A stretch of DNA of 64,000 nucleotides from Micractinium sp. NFX-FRZ (Eukaryota; Chlorophyta; Trebouxiophyceae; Chlorellales; Chlorellaceae): NCBI GenBank assembly GCA_029339195.1, contig JAPTJF010000245.1:26085-90084 (forward strand). Direction: 5' to 3'. A program made the position numbers and the translations under genes. A model generated the notes under the pieces. That model had not been told where the DNA came from, searched no databases, and saw nothing but the letters and a program-made list of their open reading frames with translations. Each line of letters begins with the position of its first letter. Position 1 is the stretch's first letter. Below are positions 1 to 13,200 of this stretch, in pieces.

Positions 1-131
1 CCCCACCTGAAGTCTTCAAGATAGAAAGATGGCCCCACCTTAAGTCTTCCAGGTAGAAAGATGCCCCCACCTAAAGTCTTCCAGGTAGAAAGATGCCCCC
101 ACCTGAAGTCTTCCAGGTAGAAAGATGCCGC
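1..131. repeat. 32-bp tandem repeat spanning a splice donor
   Basis: Four near-identical 32-bp units begin with CACCT at 4, 36, 68 and 100. On the minus strand each unit carries the end of a coding exon (codons for FYLEDF) followed by a GTGGGG donor, so the phospholipase exon has four candidate donors. Because 32 is not a multiple of 3, only one donor keeps the frame with any given downstream exon. Confidence 0.9.
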
Positions 132-361
132 CGAGGAGGCGCGCACCGCCTGCCACACCGGGTGCTTGCAGCTGCCGCCGTGCGCGCCCAGCTGCTGCGC
201 CAGCGCCTCGGAGCCGGGGGGCAGCTGGTAGTTGCGGAAGACGTAGGGGGGCGCGGGGGAGACGGAGGAGAGGGTGGACACCAGGGCCACGGCGGGGGCG
301 CCCAGGCCCACGGTGTCTGAGGGGAGGGGAGGGGGGAAAGGGAGGGGAGGGGGGAAAGGTG

Positions 362-399
<38 letters not shown>

Positions 400-3300
400 C
401 AATGGCGGGCCAATGCCGTGTGTTGACGGAACAAGGGCGTGAAATTCAGCACGTGAAGCCAGTCCCACGGGCCGTGTGTTGACGGAACAAGGGCGTGAAA
501 TTCAGCACGTGAAGCCAGTCCCACGGACACTGCCCGACCCCTAATCCAATGAGGTCGAAGAATTTTGTGTCCCAACAGAACACCTCCCCCCTCACCAATC
601 ATGGAGTCCCCGATGCACCGCTCCTCGGCTGCAAAGTCGCAGTACTCGCGCAGCAGCGACTCTGCGCGTGTGTGAAAAGGGTTGGGGCAGAGGGGGTGCA
701 AGGTGGGAGGGAAGCTGCGCGCTAAACTGGCGGGATTACTCAAGAAGGGGCAAGGGGAGCTGTAGCAGCTGGGAGGGCAGCAGGGGTGGCGTGCGGCAGC
801 AGGTGAAGGACCCACGCCCCACAGCACAGAGCTCACCGTCTTCCCCCACCCACCCTGCCGCCCACCCTGCTGCTCATCGTAACCCATCGAGCTGTGTTTG
901 CACCCCACCACTTCACTGGCAGCCAAGTCACGGACCAACCCCTGGGCGTACCCCCCACCCACGTGTACCCACCCACCCACCGTAGACTGCAGCGTCGTGT
1001 TTGTAGCCGACCACCACGGCCCGCACATGCGAGGTCTTGTCGCGGAAGGTGCGGTAAAAGGACTGGGGGGGGGGGGGAAGGGACGGAGGGGAGGGGGCGG
1101 GGAGGAGGGCGCGGGCAGGGCAGGATCAGACGAGTCGGGGGACCCATCACGCTGCACACCCACCCACTCTCTCTCCTCATTCAAACCCCTGCCCCCCGCC
1201 CTCACCCAATTACACGGCACACACACCCACTCTCCCCCCACAACGCTACCCACCAATGCCACCCACCTCCATCCAGCTCTCCTCCTTGGAGTCTTTTGAG
1301 GTCACGGTGCGGGAGAAGACGCGGCGGCCCAGCACCTGCAGGCGCGGCGCGGGGGGGGGCACGTGTTTCGTGTTGAGGGGGAGGTGTGGGGGGTCCCTCA
1401 AGGGTGTAGAGCAGGGCCGGCTGGGGCGGGGGGTGCACACGCCTCTCACGCACACGCGCCTCTTACACTGGGGGCCTGCTGGGTGCTGAGCTTAAATGAG
1501 CTGCACTTAGTCTATGTGGCTAGCCCGCCAGCCCTCACCTTGTATATCTGCTCGCACTCGTCCAAGCTCATCCTGCGCAGGGCCAGCGCCACGGCAAGCA
1601 GGCCGCCCGTGCTGGTGCCCACTGCAGGCAGCAGGCACAGCGCAGCACACAGCGGGTCGGTGCAGTGCAGTGTAGGGCAGGGTGGGTGGGTGGGGCCTTC
1701 ACACGCAGCAAGGCGAGGCGATGCCGCAGCCTGCCGCCGGCGCGCACTGGCATGCCTGCTCGTCTTCCCAAACCCCCCCGCCCTCCTCACTTGTGGCGGG
1801 CCCCACCACCTGACCCCCACCAAAGGACGCCCTCCATGCACAGCTTCTGTCAGTCCACAAAACCGAGCCCACCGTTACCAGCAGCACCAGCCACAACAAC
1901 CATCCCCCCATACCCCTGCCCCCCCCCCCCCCCACCAATGAGGTCGAACAGCTCGTGTATCTTGCTGCCCGTGTGGCGCTCCAGCTGGCGCAGCAGGCGC
2001 ACCGTGGCCATGCCCTTCATGCCGCCGCCGTCTGCGGGCGGGGGTTGGGGCAGCACAGCAAAGTGTATGGCTTCAGGAGTGGCGGGGTGGGCAATGGCAG
2101 CTACATGCCGTCGCCATCTGCAGTGCGGGGGCGAGGCATAACACGTTTGCACACAGCAGCGTGGCTGGCTGGCAGGGGAAGTGGATGTGTGCTTGAGGGG
2201 AGGCCGGCCTGGGGGCATGCTGCTGCAGGGGGCATGCTGCTGTTGTTGGCCACAGACAGGGCGGCCCAGCACGCCCAGGAGCCCACCGGCCCGCCCTTGC
2301 TGCCGCACACGCTGCTGCCATTTCCAACGCAGTGCCCACAGGCACGCAGCCGAACAGCAGCTACCCCAACGACAGACCACCTGCCCATTGCCGCTGCAGT
2401 ACACAAATGCACAGAGCAGCAGCCATCTCAACGGCAGCACCCACCCATAGATAGGATGCGCACGCCGCGCCCTCGGATGGGTGCCCGCCCCACCGCCCGC
2501 CGCACCAGCTCGTTCTCCCCCAGCACCGCCAGCACGCGCAGCGCAGCGGTCTGCGGGGGGCAGGGCAGGCAGGCAGGCAGGCACAGGGGTTACAACGACT
2601 GTGAGAGGGGATAGGCACCAGGCAGCTGTATGTTACAGGAGGCGGGGCAGCGGCGGCTCTTCTTTTTCAGGCGGCAGCTGATCAAGACAGCTCTATTGTC
2701 GAGCGGGCGGCACCAGGGGGCTTTCATGGTGCGGTGGGGGAGGGGCACTGCAGCATGCCAGGCAGCGGCGGCAGCAGAGGCCTTCAGAGGAGCATGTGTC
2801 CCCCCAACACCAACCACCGCACTCACTCCCCACCATCACCCCCCAGCCCCGCCCACCTGCACCCGCAGCGGCTCCTCCCCGCTCATCGCCAGCGCCGACA
2901 GCCGCGCCATGAGCGGAGCGATGCGCGCCAGCCGCCGCCGGTTGTCGGGGCAGAAGGCCAGGTTGCCCAGCGCCTTGAGGGCCGCGGTGCGCACCTCTGG
3001 GTCCGCTGGCGGCTCCGCTGGCGCCACGCTGGCACCCCCGCCACCTCTGCTGCTGCCTGCTTGGACCCCCGCCCCTGCCCCGCCCCCCGCGCCTGGTGCC
3101 CCCGCTGTCTCCACCCCCACCAGCTGCTGCAGGCTGGCCAGCAGCGGCTCGCCTGCCAGCCGGGCGGCGGCGGGGGCTGATGAGTAGGCGATGGCCGCCA
3201 GCAGGCGGAGGAAGCTGAGCTGGCGGGGGGCGTCGACAGCTGGCAGCAGGCGCATGATGGCGCCCGCATCGTTCTCCACAACCGCCTCCGCCAGGGAGGG

Positions 3301-6300
3301 GCTGTGCTCTGCCAGCAAGGTGAGCGTGCGGCACGTCTCCTCCACCACCACAGGGTGGTCGGAGAGCGCCATGAGGACCTGGGGGGCAGTTGGGAGGGGC
3401 AGATGCAGCCAGTCAAAAAGCAACACCTGGCGTGGGTGCAACCATGCAGCAGTGCAGCAAGGCAGCTCTGGAAGGCAGGCGGAGCCAGTGTGGGAGCAGG
3501 CAGCACAAGGGGTGGGCAGTGGGGAGGGGGTGTTTGGGTGTGCCCAGGGTCCTTCCCTTTGTGCGCCAATACAAGCTGCCTCTCTCCGCCACCACACCCG
3601 CCAGCTGTGGCCCGCGCATCTGGCCGAACGCCCAAGCGGTGCCACATTCACTCAGTCCGACAGCTTAAGTCAGTTGTGTGGGAACCCCAATTGGTCCGGC
3701 CGACTCTTACCTGCCATCCCCCTGCCCGGCCCCCCCACCCACCAGCTGCTGCAGCCCGTTCTCCTGCTTGGCCATCAGCTCCCGGTTCTTGGGGTCCTCC
3801 TCAGCCAGCACGCCTGCAGGATGGGTGGATGAGTGACGTTGTAAAAAGAAGGTGTGGGAAAAATCAAGGTAACAGTCAGCTCAGCTCCCGGTTCTCCCAA
3901 TCCTCCTCAGCCAGCACCACTGCCAGGGAAACGGACTTTCAAGGGCGCTAGAAGGAAGGAAAATGCAGCCGTGAGGATTCTCCTTGCCCGACAGGGGGCC
4001 GCAAGGGAAATTTCTGAAGAGGCGGGGTTTGCCGGGGGGAGTGTAAGACATGACGAGCAACAAGGCAAGGGGTCAGAGGGGTCGGGAGCGCCGGGGACAG
4101 AGCAGGACACGCGGCGAGCATTGCCCACCCGGCCCAACACGAGCCCTCACACTGCGCGCCGGCCAGCAGCGGGTGGTGCTTTGGCACACCTAGGCAACGA
4201 GCGCGAGGGTGATTGAAGGAAGAATCAAAGAAGCAGGCGGAGCGGGCACACCAGGCACTCACGCAGGGCGCCGGCCAGCAGGGGGTGGTGCCCGCTGGAG
4301 CGCCTGAGCATGAGGGAGAAGATGGGTCGCAGCTTGTCGGCCTGCTTGGAGTCCCAGAGGGCGTAGGAGGCGATGGAAGACGAGGAGGCACCCGCGGGCG
4401 GGGGCAGCACCTCCACCTTGTAGTGGTGGAAGCCGGGGTCGGCGGTGACCCGCAGGTTGGCCACCTGAGGGGGGGGGCACAGGGAGAGTGGAGGACAACT
4501 GTGTTGACAGGGCTTTCAGGGTCGGCAGTTGGGACGCCGGGCTTGCCAACGGGCTCTGAGGAGGAAGAAGCACGCGGGCGGGGCAGTGTCTGAACACCAG
4601 GCAGCACCTGGCCTCACCGCCTGCCGCTGCCCACCCGCCCCAGCCTGCACTGCCTGCCGCTGCCCACTCGCCCCAGGCTGCACTGCACTGCCTGCCGCTG
4701 CCCACCTGCCCCAGGCCGCACTGCATTGCCTGCCGCTGCCTGCCGCTGCCTGCCTCACCGTGAGGTGGCGCAGGTGCTCGCAGGGCGAGATTTCGGGCAG
4801 GAACTCGAGGGGGTTGTCGTACAGGTGGAGCACGCTGCGGGGGCGGGGTGGGGGGAGAAGAGGGCAGCAGGATGATGGGGCGAGGCTGTTGTGGGTGCAG
4901 CGCACTGCAAGGTGGACTGACGACAGGACGGAGAGAGGAGAGCTGTGAGTTGCGCTGCAAGCCCAGCACGGCACCAGGGCCTGCGCTGATGTGGCCCGCT
5001 GCAGATAAATCCGGAACGTTGGCAGGCCCCTGCCAAGGGCCAATCTCCACAGATGGGGGAAGCCCCTGCTGCGTCAGGCAGGCACTCCACAGGGCAGCTC
5101 TGCTATACACACACCCGCCGCCAATCCACGCCGCACCCAGGCGCCCCACCTGAGGTGCCGCAGCGATGCAAAGCTGAGGAGCACGCTGGTCAGGCGGTTG
5201 TGCTGCAGCGTCAGCTCCTCCAGCAGCGCGCACCGGCGCAGCTCGCCTGCAGAGCGGGGGGGCGTGCGGGGCGGAGGGAGGGCGGCAGCATGGGCGGCAA
5301 CGTGGGGAGGACAGCGGGGTATGCGCGGGGTGGACACAGCGCGTGCCCCGCTGCGGCACTGCTTCCCAGCGGGGCATGTCATGCCCGCCGCCCTGCTGCT
5401 GCAACGGCAGACGGTTGAAGCGCCGCCAGGGTGGCGGCCCAATACAGGCTACCCCCTCTTCTGGCCTCCCCTCCCGGCCACCCTCGTCCAGCAGACGACG
5501 GCGCTGCTCTCCCTCCCCACGCGCCTGCCCTCCCCTCCCTCTCACCCGGCACTGTTATGAACTAATCATCTCCCCTGCCCGCCCCCCTCACCTCATCTCA
5601 TCGTTTCCCCATCCCCACCCCCACCCCTCACCCGGCAGTATTGTGAGCTGGTTTGAGTCAGCGGCCAGGATGCGCAGCTTGGAGAGCTTGCCGACGTCGG
5701 GGGGCAGGATGCGCAGGTGGTTGCCCACCACACGCAGCTCCTGCGGGAGAGGAGGAGGCACACACAGGCACACACAGGCACATGTGTTGACCCGGGGTGG
5801 AGGGCAAGAAGTGGGCTGATGAGTTTGGCATGCGCAGCTGCTGCTGTTGGGTGTGCGCAAAGGAAGCAAGGCAATGGTGGTGAGGTGGGGGCAGCGTGGG
5901 CGCAACCTCAGGGGGTCTGAGCCAGCAGCCTGGCCCGCACCTCCCCGCCAAGTGCCCCCCCCCCACACACACCGCACCCCACTGCTTTGCCCCAGGGCTC
6001 CTGGCATGCCACATACAACGGCACACCGGCCCACACTCCACATCCACTTGCCCACCCCAGCCGTCCGCCGCCCGCCGCACAGGGCACAGCCCACCAGCCC
6101 ACCCCGCACACCCACTTGCCCGCCGCACGCGCCCACCTGCAGCTCCGTGAGCAGCCCCATGCAGGCGGGCAGCGCGGCCAGCCCAGCGTGGCTGAGGTTG
6201 AGCACCCGCAGGGACGTGAAGCGGGCCAGCACGCGGGCGTCCGCCAGCGCCGCCACCGCGCCTGCGTCGCCCACACGCAGCCGCGTGACGCCGCCCACTT

Positions 6301-6972
6301 CCAGCGCTGTCCACAACGCCAGGGCCACCGACGTGCTGAGCGCTGCGGTGCCACTGACTCGTGTCAGCTCCACGCCGCTCAGCTGCGCCCGCGTGGCTTG
6401 CACGCTGAGCGACAGCCGCACCGCGGGGGCGCCAAAGGCGGCAGCTGCCACCACCCCCAACGCTGCTTGCGGCTGCCCCACCAAAAGGCGCGCCTGCACA
6501 TGCTCGAGCACTAACGAGGGGCTGGCCAGCGCATCGTGAAGCGAGCTCAGCACGGATGCCTCGCTGTCGCTGCTGCTCCAGCTCAGCTCCTGCCGCTGTG
6601 GCGCCGCGTCGTCGTGGCTGCACGGATGCAGGGGATGGCTAGTGCTTGGAATGTTGGCAGACGGTTGTGACAGGTACAGCAGGAACGCGCTGAGTGGATG
6701 TGATGCGGGTTGTGCAGCAAGGATCGCCTTGCTGGTAAGGCGGGCGCTGGCCGCGTAGGTATGCGGTTGCGGTTGGCGGAGAAGCGGCGGCAGCAGTGGC
6801 AGCGACAAGTGCATGCTGCCAGCTTCGCTTGCCGCAGTCCAAATATCCGAGGTAGCTTGCTAGAGGCTGTCAAGGTCGAAATATTGGCTCATGGAAGCCC
6901 AGCGGCGCACCTGCTTGTAAAGTCCAGCTCGAGGCGCCACACATCGGGCTGGGCCTTCCTAAAAGAAAACAT
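103..6972 (-). CDS. Phospholipase A I-like patatin protein with LRR and armadillo repeats (3' end missing)
   Basis: Seen: 15 exons encode about 778 residues before the window edge: 6911-6972, 6137-6617, 5632-5740, 5150-5246, 4759-4834, 4263-4464, 3743-3813, 2857-3378, 2445-2550, 1936-2031, 1539-1621, 1267-1335, 981-1062, 596-661, 103-316. The start MFSFRKAQPDVWRLELDF matches the short N-terminal exon typical of this family. Leucine-rich repeats follow (LRVLNLSHAGLAALP, LRILPPDVGKL), then armadillo-type helices (exons at 3743-3813, 2857-3378 and 2445-2550), then the patatin domain with the oxyanion loop MDGGGMKG and the nucleophile elbow VGTSTGG (Ser in exon 1539-1621). The catalytic Asp motif lies beyond the edge. 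Known of the family: plant PLA I (LRR-ARM-patatin) is a plastid-associated acyl hydrolase of galactolipids and phospholipids. It is divergent from APC2, with 280 bp between start codons. The final exon ends in a 32-bp tandem array, so its exact donor is uncertain. Confidence 0.88.
363..398. repeat. (TG)18 microsatellite
   Basis: A perfect TG dinucleotide tract inside the intron between phospholipase exons 316 and 596. Confidence 0.97.
415..526. repeat. Perfect 56-bp tandem duplication
   Basis: Units 415-470 and 471-526 are identical, which implies a recent duplication. They lie in the same phospholipase intron as the TG microsatellite. Confidence 0.95.
3877..3925. repeat. Degenerate copy of phospholipase exon 3743-3813
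   Basis: The stretch repeats the acceptor-proximal end of the neighbouring exon (codons for LAEEDPKNRE; real copy near 3777-3815), with several substitutions. It lies upstream of that exon in the same intron. A second such copy, at about 4137-4180, repeats the donor end of exon 4263-4464. Confidence 0.75.
4605..4758. repeat. Intron-internal tandem repeat, unit about 44 bp
   Basis: Three to four units built on CTGCCTGCCGCTGCCCAC lie just downstream (minus strand) of phospholipase exon 4759-4834 and run up to its donor. Confidence 0.8.
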
Positions 6973-7252
6973 GGCGGGACCCAGAGTGAATGGGGAAACC
7001 TAGAGCACGAAATGTCGCCTCCTTGAAACGGAGGTCCTGCTGCGGCCCTGCTGCGCCAGCCCTGTCCCATTTGCAGTCCCGTTTCGGTGTCTGCCATTGC
7101 CAGCAGCGATCAGCAGTCAGTTCACTGCCTGGCAATCTTTCCAAGGCGGCTTCAGGCTTAGCTCTGATCACATTGTCGCTGGCCCATTTGCTTCTCCCCT
7201 GCTGCCCGCGCACATCCTTGATTACATAACAACCCATAGTCATCCATCCAGC
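6973..7252. promoter_or_regulatory. Shared promoter region, phospholipase / APC2
   Basis: A 280-bp gap separates the two divergent start codons and must hold both 5' UTRs and both promoters. It is less GC-rich than the flanking exons. No TATA box or other named element was identified with confidence. Confidence 0.6.
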
Positions 7253-10200
7253 ATGTCCACGGCGGCCGCCGCCGCCTGGGTGCAGTTTGCCGAGGCCAGC
7301 TCGGCGGCACTGGCGGCGGGAGCGGGGACGGGCGGGTCTGGCGGCTTGCCTGACACTGCCCTTGGCACTGAGCTCGCATCCGCCATCGATGGCGTGACCT
7401 CGCAAGGCCTGGCGCCCCTGGTGCCGGCGCAGCTGCTGGCGGCAGCTGCAGGGGCGCTGCAGGCGCGCCTGGCGCAGCTGCTGGGCACGCTCGCGTCGGT
7501 GACGGCGGGGCTGGGCGAGCAGGCAGACGAGGGCGAGGAGGAGGAGGAGGAGGATGAAGATGAGGATGAGGCAGAGGAAGAGGATGGGGAGCAGCAGCAG
7601 GGAGGGTTCACTGCAGAGGTGGAGGCCTCGCTGGCGGAGGTGCTGCGGGTGAGGCGGCCGTGCAGCTGAACCGGCGCGGCCTGTGCATCTTTCTTCCTGC
7701 CGGCCCCGCCTTGCTCTCCTGCCCTGCCCTGCCCTGTCCTGCACATCTGCCCTCCTGCATGCCTCCCCTGCATGCCTACAAGTGCTGCAGCCACACACCT
7801 GTACCCTCATTGCCCGCCCCGCCCACCTGTCCACCCACCCACCCACATACCCACCTTCGCCACCTGCGCACCCGCCCCGCAGGAGATGTGTGCTGCGGTG
7901 GAGTCCTCAGCAGAGCTGCTGTCCCAGCTGTGCAGCCGCGTGCTGCGCAGCCAGCCGGCGCTGGGGGCAGCCGACCGCGCGGCGCTGCTGTCCGCCTGCC
8001 AGCGCTTCCGGCGGCAGGCGGCCGCCACAATCGTGGGCGCCCAGGGCGGCGTCAGCTGGCCAGGTGGGCTTGCGCACGGGGGAGGCGGGGGAGAGGGTTG
8101 GCAGGGGATGGCGGGGTGTCCGGCCGTGGTAGGGGCCAGGGGGACAGGCTTGGAGCTGTGGAAGTTGGCAGGCAGGTAGGGAGGGGGTCTCTCTTGTCTT
8201 TGCAAGGAGCCGTCAAAGTGGGTATGAGCTGCCTCGCCTTGGGCCCCCCTTTAGCCAATATCAATAAAAACAGCTGTCCTCTCCCTTGTGCCCGCAGCCC
8301 TGCTGTACCGGTACTACCAGCATAAGCTGCGCCAGCTCAGCCGGGCAGCGGAAGCGCAGCAGGAGGCGGAGGAGGCGGAGGAGGCGGCGGGGGAAGGCAG
8401 CATGCAGGGCATGGAGGACGGGGAGTTTGGGGGCGGAGGAGGGGGCGGCGGGGGGGCGGCGGCGCTGGAGCCGGGGTGGGCGGCGCCGCTGCAAGACATC
8501 TCTGCTTACCTGCGTCTGCTGGGCATGGAGGTGAGGCGGTGCATGGGCAGGATGCAAGGCAGTGGGTGGGTGGGCTGACCGGGCTGGAGTGGAGGCAGGA
8601 GGCGTTTGCTGCTTTGTCGTGTGCCCGTCTGCCCAGCTCCCCCCCGCCCCACCCACCCAGGCACAACACCCACCCCAACCCTCAGTGGTCACCCCTGCTC
8701 CACCCCATACTCATGCAGGCGTTGAGCGAGGAGGCCTTTGCCGCCGTGGTGTGCCGGCACCTGCGGGAGCGGCTGGTGCGCCACGCGGCGCGCGCCTTTG
8801 ACCGGCGCATGCTGGAGCCGGCGCTGCGCTACTCGGCCACCACGCCCCTGCGCTTCCTGGCGCTGGTGCTGCCGCAGGGGGTGAGGGGGCAGGGGCCGGG
8901 CTGGGGCTGGCATGGTGGGGTGGGGTGGGGGGAGGGTGGGCTGCTAGCCAAGCGCTGGCTCTTGGCGGGCGGGGGCAGGCGAGGCTAATGTTTGGGTGGG
9001 GCCGCAGCATGTGCATCCGGGCAACTGCTGGCTGGGGGGCACACAGAGCGGCAGGCAGTCTGTCCGTGCTCGCCCCCTGCCTGGGCGCTCCACACCTGGG
9101 CCTCTGTTGCCAATGCCGCCCTCTGTCACAGCCGCACGCTGTGCCCAACTACCTTGGACTGCAACATGCCCGCCCACTGCCCGTCCCCCACCTGTGCAGG
9201 CGGCGGGCGCCGCGGCGCTGCGCCAGTGGCGCGCCCGCCTCAGCTACTATGTGTACGAGACGGTGGGGGGGCTGCGCATCGCCGACATGTTTGACATCGT
9301 GGTCGACTACCCAGACAGGTGGGCTGCTTCTAAATGATAGTCAAAAGCTTAAATGTGCGACTTCTTTTTGACAATGTGGTCGACTACCCAGACAGGTGGG
9401 CCGCTTCCTGCTTGACCTGTGCTGTTGAGTGGCGTTGTGGAGTTGCTAGTGTCTAAGAATGTGGTGGACTGCCCAGACAGGTGAACAAGGCTTTCGTTTG
9501 GAGTGCAACAGCGCAAGTGACAGCGCAAGTGTGCTGCTATCTGTTTGAGGCGGCTACCGTGTGTGCGCACGGCACGGTGGGGGGGCTGCACACGCCAGGT
9601 GCAGTGGACTGCTTTGCAGACAGGTGCAGCAGGGGTGTGCGCCGCCTTTCTTGTTCCCAACAAATGGGCGGGGCGGATACCCATCCCAACCCAGCGCCCC
9701 CCTTACCGCCCCTCCCTCACGCTACCCGCCGCCCCCGCCCTGCCGCACCGCAGCCTGCCCGCCATCCACGACATCCGAGACTGCCTGCAGAACACAAACC
9801 TGCACCGCCGCTTTGTGGCGGCTTTCAGGCAGGCGCTGGTGCAGCGCCTGCTGCACCCAGGCGAGGCGGGGGGGGGGGGGGCGGGGAAGGCTAGGCTTGC
9901 AGGCGGGGAAGACGAGGGGGCCTGCACAGGGGCTGCACAGGGGCTGTGCTGTGCTGTGCTGCGCTGTGCCAGGGCAGGGCAGTGTGCTGTGCTGTGCTAT
10001 GCGGGGGCAGGGGCAAGGCAGTGTGCTGTGCAAAGGCAGGGCACTTGCCCCGGCGCCTGGCGCCAGGGCTGCCTGCTGGGACGACCGCGATGCCCCGCCT
10101 CTGCCGCCAACATATGACACCGCCATGTGATACTCGTGCGCCAGTGAAGCTCAAACTCACAAGCGCCCTCCCATTCATCCCCCTCCCCCGCTGCCCAGGC

Positions 10201-13200
10201 GCCGCCACCGCCGACATCATCACCCAGTACGTGTCGGCCATCAAGGCGCTTGCCCACGTGGATCCAGGTGGCGCCATGCTGGGTGCGGTGGGCGCCCCCA
10301 TCCGGCGGTACCTGCGGGACAGGCGGGATACCATACGCTGCGTGGTCACCATGCTGACGGCGGACGAGGAGGAGGCGGCGGCTGCCAGCCTGCACGCCGA
10401 GCTGGGCAACACCGAGGCGGCGGCAGAGGTGGGGAGGGTGGGTGGACGGGTCGGGGAGGGGCGGAGGAGGAAGCTAGCGGGGGTGGGTGCATGCCCCGTA
10501 GGTGTCGGGGTGGGGCGGGCAGGCTCTTGCCAGCCCTCCTGCTCGCCCTCTTGCTCGCCCTTCTAATCTGTTCAGTCTCACCTTGTGCCCCCTCACCTCC
10601 CCACTCCACCCATCCTGTGATGCACTCAGGACGCGGACAGCGACTTTGAGGGGGGAGAGGCCGATGCGGCGGCGCTGCGCGAGGCAGAGCGGTGGGAGCC
10701 GGACCCGGGTGGGTGGGCGGGGCGGGCAGGCTTGGACTGAGCTGGGCAGGCTGCGCTGCGCTGCGCTGTCTGGCTGCTCTGGTGCCGTTATCTGGCCTCC
10801 CTTGCTGCCCCTCAGTTGGCACCAACCCTCTCACACACATGCAAGCCAGCACAAGGTAAAATGTGCACCTCTGGCTGCCCACACTGGCTGCCTGTTCTTC
10901 CCCTCCCTCTCCCCCCCCTGCCTGCAGTCGACGCCGACCCGGCCCGCGCCTCCCTCTCCAGCCAGCAGGGGCAGGATGTGATTGCCAAGCTGGTGGGCAT
11001 CTACGGCAGCAAGGAGCTATTCATTAACGAATACAGGTGGGCATCTCGGCAGCAAGGAGCTGTTCATCGGGGAGTACAGGTGGGCAGGAGCGACACTGCT
11101 TGGTTGGGTGGGGGCAAGGATTTCAACATTACAACATTTCAACATTTCATTGCCAAGCTTGTGGGCATGCACGGCAGGGATGTGTTGCACTGGGGGAGCT
11201 GTTCATCGGGGAATACAGGTGGGTGGGAGGGTGAACAGCCGACTGAGTGGACTAGCTGGCCGACTGCTTGACGGTTTGGGTGGCTAGGTGTTCCATCCCT
11301 CCTTTGCAGGTTTATGCCGGACGACTGCCTGCTGGGCAAGCGTGGGAAGCGAAGACTGCACTGCAACCGACCTGCGCTGTTCTTTCCCCCATGCTTTGAC
11401 GGATGAACTGGCGAGCGCCTGAGCGCCCAAGGTACCCCTCCTATGCAGGTCCATGCTGGCCGACCGCCACATGTGCACACTGCAACTGGCAGCTGCTGGA
11501 ACCCTTCTCCTGTTATTTAGTATTTACTGATGGTGCTAATTGGCTGCCTGAGGTACCCCTCCCCCGCAGGTCCATGCTGGCCGACCGCCTGCTGGCCAAG
11601 TGCGACGACTACGACTGCGACCGCGAGCTGCGCACGCTGGAGCTGCTCAAGGTCCGGTTCGGGGAGGGGAGCCTGCACAACGCGGAGGTGATGCTCAAGG
11701 TGAGGGGGCAACGGGCGGTGCTCCAACAGAGGGGCTTGTGGGCACCGGGAGTTAAAGAAAGTGTGGGTGGGTGAGGGGAGCCTGCACAACGCGGAGGTAA
11801 TGCTCAAGGTGAGGGGCGCTTGAGAAGGTTGGGGGTGTGCCAGGACACAGGTGGCGGGAGTGTTTGGGGAAGCGGGGGCAGCGCCTGCACGAGGCGGAGG
11901 TGATGCTCAAGGTGAGGGGGCAACGAGCGGTTAGGGTGGGCTAGAAAGGAATGGCAAGGGTGGGTCACACTGTGTCTGGCGGGTGGGTGAGGGCAGCCTG
12001 CACAACACAGAGGTGATGCTCAATCTCGTGACGGAATTGGTGCCACAGCAGGCCCTGGCAAACAGCGTCAGCGCCAGCGCCACGAGCGTCCAACACCCTC
12101 ATACGCGCACCCACCCCGACTCGCCCTCTTTCCTCCCTCGACAACAAACAACCACACCGACACAAAGCACAGGACCTGGCGGACAGCAAGCGCATCAACA
12201 GCAACGTCAAGAGCGTGCCCAACACGGCCACCCCGCTGCGCCGCCGCCGCTCGCTGGTCGACATTGACGCCATGTCAGCGACCATCCTGAGCCAGCTGTT
12301 CTGGCCCCAGCTGCCGACAGAGGAGTTCAACCTGCCGCCGCAGGTGGGTGGCTGGGCGGTGGGTGGGTGCGCGTGTGTGCTGGGTGTGAAGTCGTGGCAT
12401 TCGTGTACGCCCTCACAAGCACCGCTCACTCAACGGCCTTTCCAACACAGATCCCTAGTTCACACACCCTTTCCCTGCTCCGTGTTCTCAAGCGCCTTAT
12501 GTCCCAATCTCTGTCCACGGTGCCCCCTCCCACCCCCCACCCCCCACCCACCCCCCCCGGTCCCACACTCGACTCCACCCCTGCCAGGTGTCCTCTATGC
12601 TAGCCACTTAACCAAACCGCCCCGCGTCACGGCGCCTCCCCCCCACGACCTGATCTCACCCCCCGCCTCCCACGCCTCCCCGCCTCCCACGCCAGGCGTC
12701 CTCCATGCTGGCCTCCTCACTAACCCACCCCCCTCACACCGCCTCGCCTCCTCCCACCCGCCTCGCAATTGAGCCGCGCAGGTGTCCTCCATGCTGGCCA
12801 CTAAGCCCGTACTGCCGCCTTCCCTCTTCCCTTCACCCGTCCCACACTGCTTGGTCCCCCCCCGCCACGCCAGGTGTCTTCCATGCTGGCCACCTACGCC
12901 GCCAAGTACCGCTCCCTCAAGGCTCCGCGCAAGCTGCAGTGGAAGCCCAGCCTGGGCAGCGTGCAGCTGGAGCTGGCCATTGGGGAGCAGACGCTCGAGT
13001 TCAACGTGAGGGGGGGGGGGGGGGGGGGGGGGGGGGCGGGCTGACAATATGGTGAAAGTGCAAGAGGCATGGGCAGCATGCGGCTGGCGGGTTGGGGAGC
13101 AAACGCTGGAGGTCAACGTGAGGGGGGGCGCCCCAGGGGGGGCAATCAGTTTGGAGTTGGCTCCAGGGGGGGAAATGTGGCACAGGATTTGGCAGCGGGC

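Noticed and set aside
9841..9930. Frameshift or pseudogene in APC2 where no GT donor follows LLHPG
   Set aside because: A GC-AG intron restores frame and family sequence exactly, so a break is not needed.
11284..11475. An extra APC2 coding exon
   Set aside because: The similarity to exon 11570-11699 is a decayed copy; including it would break the frame and duplicate cullin-domain residues.
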